Below, piece by piece: positions 10,411 to 22,389 of a DNA stretch of 64,000 bases. The stretch is from NCBI GenBank assembly GCA_004352715.1, contig SCFE01000078.1, forward strand, positions 845,323-909,322. The letters run 5' to 3'. Position 1 is the stretch's first letter. The number at the start of each line of letters is the position of its first letter. The position numbers and the translations under genes are program-made. This stretch comes from Hofstenia miamia. Its lineage: Eukaryota > Xenacoelomorpha > Acoela. The notes beneath the pieces are model-generated. The model was not told where the DNA came from, did no database searches, and saw nothing but the letters and a program-made list of their open reading frames with translations.

Positions 10411-10866
10411 CAGTAAATCCCATGATTGACTATGGATCGATTTTTTTTGGATCCAGACTTATTCCAGATCCATGAAATTTTCACGGACTAACGGATTATT
10501 AAAAAAACAACTAGCAAGTTGTCAAAGAAAAGCAGCGACTTGAGCAGAATGAAAATTACAATAAAATGAATTGAACTCGGCAATATACTATACTAAATAT
10601 CAATACTGTGGTATTTTCCTATGCCACTGCATTTTCGATATCAAAATGCAGAAATTTGATAAAACTAAGACGAACTATACAATTAAATTATTTACTGTTT
10701 AGTACGTTATGCTCTTATTTTACATTAATTTGCTTGGAGTTTTATTTGTAAAAAAAGAATGGAGAAGAGTCGCCAGGGAGTTTATAAGCAGAGATTTGCT
10801 AAGCGCTACATATAGCATCTTGCATAAAATCCGTAGCTATTTCCAACGCGAATTCGGCTTATCCTT

Positions 10867-10976
10867 AAATATGTGTAGAATAGATAACCTGAGAAATTTA
10901 CAACACATTTTCATATGCAAAAAATATGTGTAGAATAGATAACCTGAGAAATTTACAACACATTTTCATATGCAAA
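10867..10976. repeat. Tandem duplication, 55 bp x 2
   Basis: The segment containing TGTGTAGAATAGATAACCTG is repeated head to tail with a period of 55 bp and no visible change. It is recent. Confidence 0.9.
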
Positions 10977-11177
10977 GATATTTTTCATTTTATTAATATT
11001 TTTTTAATATTAACTAGCCTATATTTGCTTGTAATTATACACAATACATATGACGCAATACAACTATGTAACACATAAATATGTACAATCTACAAACTAG
11101 GCTACAATTTACAACGATAAAAATAATAAAAAAACACGGTTAGGACACACACATATTTACAAATAAAAATTCTAAAA

Positions 11178-11940
11178 CTATATGATTACATTATTTCGCC
11201 ACACGTTTAGTCTCTTTGATGTTCCTACTATATATTGTTTGTTTAATAAGTTTTGTTTTAGTAGCTTTTTAAATTTAGTTAGGGATTCAGCAGTTCTTAT
11301 ATCCATAGGGAGACTGTTCCATGTAGAGATTGTCGAAACGGTATACGAGTGCTCCCACAATGAATGCTTAGTTTGATGCTTTAATATACATTTATTTGTT
11401 CTAACGTTTATGGTGAATTTGTTGTTAACTAGATTTTGCGTGCTTTGGAAGTTGATTTGTTTGTATAAATTTATCAAGCTTAGGTGTTGCATGTAATACT
11501 TAGGAGCTAATATTTTATGNNNNNNNNNNNNNNNNNNNNNNNNNNNNNNNNNNNNNNNNNNNNNNNNNNNNNNNNNNNNNNNNNNNNNNNNNNNNNNNNN
11601 NNNNNNNNCATGTAATACTTAGGAGCTAATATTTTATGATGTTGCAGGTTATATTTGGTTTGTTGACGCTTGCTTTTAAACATTACTGCTATTGACCTGT
11701 TGAAAACTTTATTTATTCAATCTTGCTGCGTTAGGGATATACCATTCAACAGCATACAAGCATAACTAAATTGACTGGTTATGAAGGCATTAATTACATC
11801 TTTCCTCTGCATTTTCTGGATGATTGGTCGTAATAATCTCAGATAATGAATTCCAGCTGCCATTCTCCTGATCTTGGAATTTATAAACTCCTTAAACTGA
11901 AGGCCTTCATCCAGCTCCACGCCAAGATACGTATTACAAT
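11178..11940 (-). mobile_element. CR1-like retrotransposon, C-terminal RT fragment
   Basis: Minus-strand frames give YLGVELDEGLQFKEF (after an in-frame stop), then RRMAAGIHYLRLLRP, QFSYACMLLNGIS, and past the gap STWNSLPMDIRTAESLTKFK. These are the thumb and C-terminal motifs of CR1/Jockey RT proteins. A gap at 11520-11608 is bordered by a 30-bp repeat and lies inside the fragment. Confidence 0.75.
11520..11608. other. Assembly gap with a 30-bp overlap on both sides
   Basis: 11490-11519 and 11609-11638 are identical, so the gap is probably spurious and the contig ends overlap. Confidence 0.8.
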
Positions 11941-13843
11941 CAATCTAAACCTAAGATTCGAATTCTACTAATCTTTGTAAGATTACTAATAGAGCAATTA
12001 ATAAAAAATGACTGTAATTGCAAGATCGTACAAACTACTAAAGGAAGTGCTTAGAACAAAAGTTTTTTCTGATCTACAGCAGCTTTTGGCACATCCCATT
12101 TGTTTGCGGCAACCGTTCTTGTCAATACATCTAAAGAAAAATACTATATTTATTCTAGGATGTTCATTGCATGCTAATGGTTAGCTAAAATGTTCAGTCA
12201 CATCACATTTACTATAGAAAAAGTCAATCTTACCAAAACTTTTTAAAATTTTTTTACTCTAGCAAGAGTAGACCTCCAAAATAACTATTCAGTCAAAAAA
12301 TTTCTATAAAAGACTGAATAGTGGAGAGGGGGGGGAGGAGTTCAAGACTGTATATATAGCTCTATGTGTTAGAAACTGTGCTGATTTCACATGTGTTAGA
12401 GCTATATACTAAATTAGCAAATTTTGTTTACTATTCTGAATCTTATTAAGATTATAGTGTATAAGCAGATCTTAATAAGATTTATCAGTGTGTCTAAGTA
12501 TTAATATAATGATTAATTTCTTATTCTGGAAAATAATAAAATAACACTGTTTTAGGTTGATATTACTACGATTACACTGGATTAGTCTGTATTATACTGG
12601 TCTTAATAACATTAGCAAATTTCCAATCTTAGGGAACGTCTGCTGCATCTAATTCATCAGCAATTGCCTATAATTACTCTTGTAAACAGTACTAGTGAGT
12701 TAAAACTTTGTATCCACGAAGTATTCGAGTGATCATGATCGCATCTTCAGATCCCGACCCATTCTTGATCCATGGAAATTTTCATAGATCTTCAGATCCA
12801 AAGACAAGCCTGATAAACCCCAATTGCATTTTTCCTCACATAGATTTCAATATCTTAAATAGGGACAACAAGAGTATATAATAAATACGCGGCTTTCTAA
12901 GAAACGTTATTCCTGTCAAATATTTTCCCCTACTGTAAATATATAAATATCATTGTAGAACATATATAAACTTTACATTCATCATTGACAACCAAACATT
13001 GATACGCAAATTTTCAAATTTTCACTAACAAACAACACTGAGCAAATGCTTTGATAAGAATACACACACACACACAAATATAAGAAAGATTTTCGGCCAA
13101 TATTTAATTTAAAAAATACCTTAGATATTCATCCTAATCAATTTGGAACATCAATCTTTCTTACCTATCACAAGAACGATGGCAAGGTTGATCTGTTTTT
13201 CACTCTAATCAAAACCCTCTGCACTATCTGTCATGTAAAATTCTAGCTATAAAGTGCTTATAATTTCTACAGTCCAATGACAAATTCGCTTAGCGTGTAC
13301 ATATATTCATTAGCATAATTGTTGCCAAATGGCAACATATAAGCTTTAGAGGTTGTTATGGAAACCATCATTTTGAATGCGTTGAACTTGATTAAAGATT
13401 CTATGCAGTAATAGTCACTAAAACATGCAATTTGCAAGTTTCAATTTGATGAATTTATATTTGTATGACCTAACAAAATAATTAGTTGATATGACAAGTA
13501 AATTTTGATACAAAATATTTGCAAATAGCAGAAGGTAGAAATTGAAAATGTTGTTTTGCAAAAACCTTTTGTGCGCTTATATTTTTTAGCTAATGGGAGA
13601 TATCATTCAGGCGTTACGAGAGGTGTAACTGAAATTACGTTCAACAAGGCTTTTTCATGTCTTTATTAGTGAGAATTAGCACATGTATTAATATTTAGAA
13701 TCATATTGTTGGTAGTGAAAAAATATCGCATGAATTTCACCATTGTAATAATTCAAATTAAGTGAAGTTATTATCAAGCAGTTTACAGTTTCACTGTTCT
13801 AAAACAATTCCTGAAAATCAAACAACAGCTTGTGAAAATTGTA

Positions 13844-13844
<1 letters not shown>
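11941..13844. other. AT-rich spacer without genes
   Basis: No coding signal is seen. Two inverted repeats lie at 12350-12482 (listed separately). A short CA run is near 13064-13075. Confidence 0.45.
12350..12482. repeat. Two adjacent hairpins
   Basis: The first pairs GTATATATAGCTCTA (12350) with TAGAGCTATATAC (12397-12409). The second is a perfect 14-bp inverted repeat: AATCTTATTAAGAT (12439-12452) with ATCTTAATAAGATT (12469-12482). It may be a small inverted-repeat element. Confidence 0.5.
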
Positions 13845-13876
<32 letters not shown>

Positions 13877-14361
13877 NNNNNNNNNNNNNNNNNNNNNNNN
13901 NNNNNNNNNNNNNNNNNNNNNNNNNNNNNNNNNNNNNNNNNNNNNNNNNNNNNNNNNNNNNNNNNNNNNNNNNNNNNNNNNNNNNNNNNNNNNNNNNNNN
14001 NNNNNNNNNNNNNNNNNNNNNNNNNNNNNNNNNNNNNNNNNNNNNNNNNNNNNNNNNNNNNNNNNNNNNNNNNNNNNNNNNNNNNNNNNNNNNNNNNNNN
14101 NNNNNNNNNNNNNNNNNNNNNNNNNNNNNNNNNNNNNNNNNNNNNNNNNNNNNNNNNNNNNNNNNNNNNNNNNNNNNNNNNNNNNNNNNNNNNNNNNNNN
14201 NNNNNNNNNNNNNNNNNNNNNNNNNNNNNNNNNNNNNNNNNNNNNNNNNNNNNNNNNNNNNNNNNNNNNNNNNNNNNNNNNNNNNNNNNNNNNNNNNNNN
14301 NNNNNNNNNNNNNNNNNNNNNNNNNNNNNNNNNNNNNNNNNNNNATATATATATATATATA
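13845..14361. repeat. (TA)n array containing a 468-N gap
   Basis: TA repeats on both sides of N 13877-14344. The assembly failed in a microsatellite. Confidence 0.9.
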
Positions 14362-14362
14362 T

Positions 14363-15932
14363 TAGGGTGGTCCATAAAAACAAACATCTAAATTTCTTTG
14401 CTCCCTGTCCTGATACTGTTTCCATTTTGGTAAAAAATAATGAATGCAAAATTAAAAGCCAATCAAATAATATTTAGAGGTCGCTCAACAGTCTTAAAGT
14501 TTTGAGAATTTCCTACAGAGCGCATCATTTCTTATATTAAAAAATGTAGGGTAGACGTTTTGCTTATTAAAATATTACTATATTCAATTAATTTAAATAA
14601 TTATCATTACAGTATATATTTTGTAAATTTTATAAAATCGTAAGGTTTTGATATCTTTTATTATTAATCAAGCTACAGCAGTTTATGAATTGTTACATGA
14701 TTGGGGTTTGGAAGAAAAGCTTGCAGGTTTCTGCTTTGATACAACTGCATCGAAAACGGGACGTCAAGCTGGAACATGCATTCTTCTGGAACAGAAAATT
14801 GGACACACAGTCCTTAATTTAGAATGCCGCCATCACATTTATGAAATAATTCTTGCTGCAGTATTCTCTACATGCTCCGGAGCTTCCTCGGGTCCCAATG
14901 TCCAACTTTTTCGGGCTCCCGTGACAAGTCCAACTATCAAACTGGAAAGGACTTGAAGGTGCTGAAACCTGACAGGGAGCGTATCCTTAAGTTTGCAGAA
15001 TCCAAGTTAGCACAGGGTAATCACAGAGATGATTACAAGGAATTCCTGGAGTTAGCTATTGTTTGCCTGGGAGGGAGTCTTCCTAGTTTCAATTTCAAGA
15101 AACCTGGTGCTTTCCATCATGCCAGATAGATGGCAAAAGTGCTGTTTTGTCTTAAGATTTGGAGGTTCCGTGGACAACTTAAACACCTTACCAAAGGAGA
15201 GGTATCTTGCGTTTGTGATGTGAGTATTTTCTCCATCCTTATCTATGTGGAAGCATGGTTTTCTGCCTCTGATGCTTCAGCTGCTCCTCCAACAGATTTG
15301 GAGATTCTTAATGAAGCTACACTCTACCATAATGAACCGAATCGGAAAAGCAGCTAGAGACAAATTGCAGCACCCTCTGTAGTATGTATCAGAGGAGCTT
15401 GTGGCATTGTCTTTATTTGATGAAGCTGTTTCAGCACTGACAAAGCGGGGTATAGTGTCAGCCATGATCCCTGAAGAATCAGGTAAAAGCGATGAGTATG
15501 CTGATGAAGATCCCCCAAAGTGTGTCACATTGAAAGTTTTTATGATTCCACCACTGGAGTCTTTTGCAACTCGCAAGTCAGTACGTTTGCTGAAATAGTT
15601 AGAAATCAACAGAGACTTCCTTAATGAAGACCCAAACGACTGGAAATATAATACTTCATTCAAAGAAGGTCTGAAAAGGTAACCAATCTTCCAATAATCA
15701 ACGACGTGGCTGAGCGAGACGTCAAACTCATTGAGCATTTCAATTCCCGACACACAACAAAAGAAGACCAACTACAGTTCCTTCTGAGTATTGTATCACA
15801 ACACCATAAGATGTGTCCCACATCTTTAAAGTCCCTACTAGCATTGGGACCACATTGAATGTTTGGCAAGCATGATACCCCCGTCTATGAGCGGATAATA
15901 ACCAGTTGTCTGACGAACACTTGGGGGATCCA
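14363..15932 (+). mobile_element. DNA transposon, left end and body (AGGGTGGTCC family)
   Basis: The left end AGGGTGGTCCATAA is followed by about 120 bp of subterminal sequence. The matching inverted right end lies on a separate contig at 19550-19711. The shared words, in order, are GGTGGTCCAT, TTTCTTTGCTCCC, CTGTTTCCAT, and AGCCAATCAAATAATATTTA. The element carries a broken transposase frame and is cut by the gap at 15933. Confidence 0.7.
14648..15932 (+). pseudogene. Broken transposase with DTTASKTG and CRHH motifs
   Basis: Consecutive plus-strand frames form one protein with frameshifts and stops. They read GFCFDTTASKTGRQAGTCIL and LECRHHIYEIILAAVFS; then FRAPVTSP; LELAIVCLGGSLPSFNF; ALSLFDEAVSALTKRGIVSA; VTNLPIINDVAERDVKLIEH. 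The pattern of an acidic D-T-T-A-S-x-T-G followed by C-x-H-H resembles hAT-type RNase-H transposases (D followed by a CxxH block). I am not sure of the superfamily. At least four breaks are visible (near 14955, 15129, 15355, 15597), so no product is expected. The terminal repeats support mobility. Confidence 0.65.
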
Positions 15933-16068
15933 NNNNNNNNNNNNNNNNNNNNNNNNNNNNNNNNNNNNNNNNNNNNNNNNNNNNNNNNNNNNNNNNNNNN
16001 NNNNNNNNNNNNNNNNNNNNNNNNNNNNNNNNNNNNNNNNNNNNNNNNNNNNNNNNNNNNNNNNNNNN
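15933..16068. other. Assembly gap
   Basis: 136 N within the transposon. The contig at 19411-20099 overlaps its left side by 139 bp and is its likely continuation. Confidence 0.85.
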
Positions 16069-16083
16069 ATATATATACATATA

Positions 16084-16152
<69 letters not shown>

Positions 16153-16164
16153 ATATATATATAT
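16069..16164. repeat. (TA)n array
   Basis: Nearly pure TA for about 95 bp, starting at the end of the gap. Confidence 0.9.
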
Positions 16165-16509
16165 GTATAACAGCTACCTATTCACTTTTACCTTCATAGA
16201 TCTAAATATCATGAGCTACGACATTTGTATCAAATGGTATCGGTATGCACATTTTGTAACTATTTTTAGGATTTGTAGCATTTATTGTGACAAATTGATT
16301 GTCAACATTCATCAATTTCATTACAATTAAATATATTGTAAATATTTTCCAAAATTAGAGATAAATAATATATTTTTCTTGAATTTCTTGCACTGGAATG
16401 TGCGTAGTAAAGACTCTGATTGATGGAAAAGATTTAAGAGTGAGTTTTTGCAAGCAACATCCCTTTCTGAATCTAGTAAATTTCTTTTTGCATTTGCCAT
16501 GTGTGCTTT

Positions 16510-16993
16510 TTACCATGGTAAATAGACGGTGTACCGCGGTAGCGATTTACACAATTGCGGTGATTGGCGGTAGAATTTTAGCAACTTGCGGTGGCATAGA
16601 AGTTGTACAGATAACGTGCTTTGTATTAAGATGGAAAATCTCTAAGTATATTTCTCAAAAAACTTTCTGAAGCAAAACTAGGAGATTTCACATATAAAAT
16701 ATTAAAAGTAATTTTTACATAGTTTATGGAAAATTTGACACTACCATAGTAAAATCGAACGAAATGAAAAAATACCTAAGAATATATCTTTAGGGTTTAC
16801 TAGCCTAAAAACAATTCAGAAATATCTATCTTTTCTTACGAAAATAAAAATGGCGATTGTTGCGGTATACCGCGCTAAAATTTCATTCATTGCTGTGGTC
16901 TGCGTTAAAAAACGGGCATTGCGGTGGTTAGCGGAGAAGTTTTTTTCTCTGCGGTGAAATAATTTTACAAAACCTGCACCTCGCTCATCTCTA
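16510..16993. mobile_element. hAT-type remnant with GCGGT words
   Basis: The complement of the right end starts TAGAGATGAGCGAGGTGCAGG, a hAT-like terminus ending at 16993. Two clusters of GCGGT/ACCGC words (16525-16605 and 16855-16965) lie inside, as expected of subterminal binding sites. No left inverted end or coding region is seen. Confidence 0.5.
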
Positions 16994-17620
16994 CTCCTAA
17001 CTCCTGAACAAACGAAAGTTATTGCGAAAATTATATTTTTTAAATAAGGGGATTCATACACCGATTCCCCCTTGGATCCGCAACTGATTCAAAAACTATA
17101 TCCTGTAGCAAGCATAAAAGTTTTATTGAATGGATTGTTGTAAAATTATAATAGCTTATAATGAATTCAGTTAAGTATGACAAAGATTCATAAATAATTA
17201 TTATCGCTTATTTGCTATGTAACCTGATCTGCCATACTATGCTTTCTAGTTGTATACTACTATAAACATATGTATTGCTATTTAATTTTCATATAATTTC
17301 AAATGACACTAAGCGTACATTACATTCCACTTTTGCTAGTAATGGTACATAACGTAACCAAAGAGCTCAAATCCAGGAGTAAAAACGTTCCCAATAATCT
17401 AATTGCACAAGCACATGGCAAAACCCTAAAATAAATTCCAATTGAAATTTAGAGCATAATGTAAAATAAGCGATTAACATGGATAAGAAATTGCTCAATT
17501 TGTAGACAATATGTAAAATTCAATTATCAAGTCACTTTAAATTAGTAAATTGTGATCAAGAATAGCTACACTTCTGAAATAGTTGAAAACTTGCAATGCG
17601 TTAATAACTATTACGAACAA

Positions 17621-17708
17621 CAGGGTAGGAAATGAGTCAACCCGACCCAATCCTTGAGTTGGGTTGAAGATTACGCTTGGAAATTTCGGGTCACGAGTCA
17701 TTTCCAAT
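17621..17708. mobile_element. hAT-type left terminus (CAGGGTAGGAAATGAG)
   Basis: The end starts CAGGGTAGGAAATGAGTCA and holds GGGTTG/CAACCC words plus an inverted GGAAATGA..TCATTTCC pair. The opposite end was not found. Confidence 0.4.
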
Positions 17709-18082
17709 TGTTAGGGTGAAACAATACTAACAGATTGTTAACAAAGCTTAATGAGTCCAACATTTGAATTTTTGAAATTCTTAAATTAGTTAATTTTTGC
17801 ATTTTTTATTGTAGTAGTAGCAGTAAAATACATTAATTGCATAATGCAAATAATGATAACATCATGACACTAATTACAAAAAATAGTGGTAGTGTGTTTT
17901 ATAGAATATTTGTTTCTTTAGTTATGTTTTCAAATACTTCCCATAGATAATGAAAATTCTTCGTTTTAATTCTGTATCTTCCTACATAAAGTTTATCTTT
18001 GTCAAGGTGTACACTTTGATCGCTGTATACTTGTGAATTATTATTGGGTAATTTGGTAATCCTGTAAAAATAAAAATTTTTG

Positions 18083-18565
18083 TGCAAATGCAGACGTAGC
18101 TTCTTTAAAAAAGGACGTTCTCATTGCTTTTTCAGGAAATTAATAGTAGGCAAAAAAAGGATGTAAAGCTTCAAATATCAATATAGCACTTTTGATTATG
18201 GCCCTACAAGTACTCAAAATTTTGAGTCGAGTCGAGTTGACTCGGAGTTCGGGTTAAGTCGAGTCAACTCGATTTTGTTGATTTGCTATTGAATAATGTA
18301 TTGTATGTTTGCTTAATGCTATATNTGCAATTGCAGACGTAGCTTCTTTAAAAAAGGACATTCTCATTGCTTTTTCAGGAAATTAATAGTAGGCAAAAAG
18401 GATGTAAAGCTTCAAATATCAATATAGCACTTTTGATTATGGCCCTACAAGTACTCAAAATTTTGAGTCGAGTCGAGTCTACTCGGAGTTCGGGTTAAGT
18501 CGAGTCAACTCGATTTTGTTGATTTGCTATTGAATAATGTATTGTATGTTTGCTTAATGCTATAT
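18083..18565. repeat. Duplicated contig end around N 18325
   Basis: 18083-18324 and 18326-18565 are nearly identical. Both include an unusual CGAGT-rich patch (18218-18275 and its copy). The single N between them marks an unmerged overlap, not a biological duplication. Confidence 0.85.
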
Positions 18566-19163
18566 CTATCTACAATGAAGATTAGTAACACGTTTTTAGC
18601 CAATTACAAATGTAACTGCTAGAAAATATTTTTTCGATTTGGAAAAACATTGATTATTTAATGATGACTTCACAATTAGGATGTTGATAGGCCTATGTGT
18701 GTAGACAAAACTCTAGATTCAAAATGCGACTCGGCCCGACCAGAAGCAAGGATATCCCGACACGCGAGGACCTACTTTTGATGTAATATTTTATACAATC
18801 AAATGAGATTTTCATGTTGTCGAAGAAATATTGGCAAATGTTGAGGCTCTTTATTCTCTTATTAATCACATCTAAGAATAATCCATAGCAAAGCATTGTT
18901 TTAGAATTTTTCTAACAGTTTTGTGTAACACTTAGAAGGATATCAAGCATGGAAGGCATAAATGAGAATGGAAAGAATATAGAATACAAAAGATTTTTCT
19001 TAACGTGAAGGAGTAATGTGTAAGAAACATTTCTTTTTATCACATAAAATATCGTCTGGGCTTTTGAAAGTCGGATTCGAATAAGATTAAACCAAGAAAA
19101 ATTTTCAGAACATAAAACACAGAAGTTCAAAATCTGTTTTAAGTAAATAAAATGTTTTTGTTA

Positions 19164-20346
19164 ATGCTATTATGTCACAATATTTTGTGCGTATTGTGCT
19201 AGTAGTCAGTGTTAGACTGGCCGGGCCTGGTCATTGGTCATTGACAAACGGCTCGGGTGTAATGGGGTAAAAAAGTGACCCGTTTCCCACCCAGATGAAA
19301 AATACTTTCCAGATTTTCAGTGCGGATGAAAGATTAGAGCTAGAGTTTTAAGATTAATGCTTTCTTTAATATTGAGTAAAAACACTATTTATCAAAAAAA
19401 GTTATGTTGNTATCACAACACCATAAGATGTGTCCCACATCTTTAAAGTCCCTACTAGCATTTGGACCACATTGAATGTTTGGCAAGCATGATACCCCCG
19501 TCTATGAGCGGATAATAACCAGTTGTCTGACGAACACTTGGGGGATCCAGGAGTCTGCTAGATAGGGACCTTGAGCTACCTCTAAATATTATTTGATTGG
19601 CTTCACATTTTGCACACATTGTTTTCTATCTAAATGGAAACAGAATCAGACCGGGGAGCAAAGAAATTCATAATTTAAATTTTCACCCCTATGGTCATGG
19701 ACCACCATAATATATAGTCATCTACATTTTTCGTATACTTTGTATAGCTGAGTGCAATATGAATGGAGTCGTAAAAAACCGACACGGGGAGGTGCAGCAC
19801 ATGTCAGGGAATGTGTTTGCATAAAAGTGTTTGCAATAAATTATAAATCCTAGATTGAATTTAACAGATACGCTGTGGCCAAGGGGAAATTTTGGTGTGG
19901 ATACGCTGTGGCCACTTTATTCACAAGAGTCAAGGGCCACAGCGTATCGTATATTAATATATATATATATCATATACCTTATGTAACATGTTTTTTCGTC
20001 AATTTCAAAAAGTATGTTTCAATTTACAACACACATCACATCATATTAATTTACAAAATAGTTCATTGAATGTACCTTACATGCGCTTTCATTTTCACAN
20101 ATGCTATTATGTCACAATATTTTGTGCGTATTGTGCTAGTAGTCAGTGTTAGACTGGCCGGGCCTGGTCATTGGTCATTGACAAACGGCTCGGGTGTAAT
20201 GGGGTAAAAAAGTGACCCGTTTCCCACCCAGATGAAAAATACTTTCCAGATTTTCAGTGCGGATGAAAGATTAGAGCTAGAGTTTTAAGATTAATGCTTT
20301 CTTTAATATTGAGTAAAAACACTATTTATCAAAAAAAGTTATGTTG
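19164..20346. repeat. Contig overlap split by a misplaced contig
   Basis: 19164-19409 and 20101-20346 are the same 246 bp. Between the two N (19410, 20100) sits a contig that belongs to the transposon at 14363. A hAT-like end CAGTGTTAGACTGGCCGGG starts at 19207 (repeated at 20144). Confidence 0.85.
19411..19711 (+). mobile_element. Right end of the AGGGTGGTCC transposon, misplaced
   Basis: The first 139 bp equal 15794-15932 with one mismatch. The following 162 bp end in an inverted copy of the left terminus (GGACCACCAT). It should therefore follow 15932. Confidence 0.8.
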
Positions 20347-21591
20347 GTTTTATATACGGTAGTTTTTTTTAGCAAATCTTATTAAAAACAAAATTTAGAT
20401 TTTATGTTGAGTTATTGTCAAAACAAAGAAAGTCCGCATGCAATTCAGTCCATTTACGTTTGAAAATGCATAATTAGTAAGCCATTCGGAATTAATATGC
20501 ACAAGGGTCTGCTATATAATACGGTCAGGGCATTTACATACTGGCCTCGGAATGAGCATATGCACTTCGACACCTATGTCAGGAACTGGTTACTATAGAG
20601 ATTAGATTTAAGCACACTACTTAGTCAATTTTGACGTAGAATCGAATAAAGCAACTCCAGGTGAATTCTGTAAAGTAGTTTTTGTACTATGGACTACAAT
20701 TCTACCAAAACTTGCAAAAAGTGCATATTTCAGTTACAGACATCTAATTATTTAATGAAACTGCAAAAAACGATAACAGACTCATAAAGTTACATCGATG
20801 ACTCATAAATAGGGGGAAGATTTTGGAAATCAGATCAAACCTGAATGACTTATGGCCTTCCAAAAATGAAGTTTTTTGAAGCTGGCCCATTCAATTTTTA
20901 AGAAACGATTATGTATCTCGATTACAAAAGATGCAATGCATATAGTACATTCACCTTCTCATTTCGAGACAAATATGTAGATGCCCCGGTTCTGCATGAG
21001 CCTAACAGGGAAATCCCTTAAGTTCTTAATAACTTTGTTGTACGTTGTTCTATTATTACATACTGTAAATAAGCATTTTTTCGTAAATCAAATGACAAGA
21101 ATTGAATATAGATATCAAATCTAATTATTAAAATCCCAAATGAATAAAAGAACATTCAAGTGATAAATTTATAATTTACACTTCAAATATTTTAAAAAAG
21201 TGTGTACTAAGTAATTATTTGATATTAAAATGTCAGTCAAGGGCACAGGAAATTCAAACTTTTTGGCCTTAGCTTCATGTTAATTTTCCATTTATATATT
21301 TTGCTGTTTAGGAATAGTATTTAAAAAACGTAATGCAAAAGCTAAATTTCTTCGAAAAAATGTGAACTTTTTTGTTTGAAGGGCTAGGATTTTAACAGTC
21401 TGCACTTACATAATTAATTCTAATATTTATATAGTATCAAAAATCTAAAGCTTTAAAATCGGTCATTTTCTGTGCATTTGGCATAGCACACCATTGCTAA
21501 AATCAAGTTTACAGTATGGGTTTATAATAGTTAATTATATAAATTATATTAACATTGAGTTCACATAAATTATTTGTTTCAAATTCTATAT
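20347..21591. other. Spacer
   Basis: AT-rich, with no open frame of note. It contains the 3' side of the DRAM-like gene. Confidence 0.4.
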
Positions 21592-22389
21592 TCAATTATT
21601 AATGTCTTCGTCAAAATGATTGTTCCTTCTTGATACAATACTTAATCTTAAGTTCTTGAACTCAGGCATTAGTGATAAAAAATATAATATAAATGTTCCA
21701 GCAGTGATCCATTCGCTTGCCGTACTTGTAGTTCGCAGTCCATAGTCTGGAAGGTCTTTATTCCATTGCCAGTACTGATTATCTGGGTCAGGAACATCAT
21801 CATCAAATTTTTCTTCTGATAGTATGCCAGTTAACAAGCAAGTTATCACAGTGGTTGAACCAATGATTCCAAGAATGAGTCTAAATAACACTAATTTGTT
21901 AGAGTTAGATACTGGAAGTAACTTGTACGACATGTACGCTTGAAGTAGCACATAAGGAGGTCCAAGACCAAAGCATAACACTGCTCCACCATAGTGCAAA
22001 GCCTCAATGTTCACTTCTTGAAAATTGGCCACTAGTGTAACGCCAAACCCTCCAGCAATTATAAAAATAGCAGATACAGCATTTAGAAATTTCAAGCGGT
22101 TTTCTATTTCAGTATTGGAAACTGATATATACTCTGATATTTGACGGTATCTCATGTATCCAGTAACAGATATTAAAAATCCTCCAATATTTAGAAAGAA
22201 TGAAAACCAACAGCTTTCTGGAGGAAAAGCTCCAGTGTCAGATATATAGGGCCAAAACAAGTAAACATGTTTTTCGTAAACTGCTATGCAATAACACAAG
22301 CCGAATCCAATGTATAACACAACAATGGTTATGTATGGTAATAAGGATAAGCCATTGAACGTTGATCGCAAATGAGTATAAAGCGACAT
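21592..22389 (-). CDS. DRAM2: DRAM-family (damage-regulated autophagy modulator) membrane protein
   Basis: A single 265-codon frame, close to the 266 aa usual for DRAM2. Hallmarks read along the protein: LFWPYISDTGAFPPESCWF (the PYISDTG signature after the first membrane span), FLNIGGFLISVTGYMRYRQ, VTLVANFQEVNIEALHYGGA, and near the C-terminus TTSTASEWITAGTFILYFLS. About six hydrophobic spans are visible, as in the DRAM/TMEM150 (Frag1/DRAM/Sfk1) family. Members sit in lysosomal membranes and modulate autophagy; that is family knowledge. The C-terminus is short and acidic (NNHFDEDINN). It has no introns, so it may be a retrocopy, but the frame is intact. DRAM1 or DRAM2 assignment is not certain. 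Confidence 0.87.
   Translation of the reverse strand: MSLYTHLRSTFNGLSLLPYITIVVLYIGFGLCYCIAVYEKHVYLFWPYISDTGAFPPESCWFSFFLNIGGFLISVTGYMRYRQISEYISVSNTEIENRLKFLNAVSAIFIIAGGFGVTLVANFQEVNIEALHYGGAVLCFGLGPPYVLLQAYMSYKLLPVSNSNKLVLFRLILGIIGSTTVITCLLTGILSEEKFDDDVPDPDNQYWQWNKDLPDYGLRTTSTASEWITAGTFILYFLSLMPEFKNLRLSIVSRRNNHFDEDINN

Noticed and set aside
13762-14477. Frames made of IYIYIY
   Set aside because: They are translations of (TA)n arrays and N; no protein is supported.
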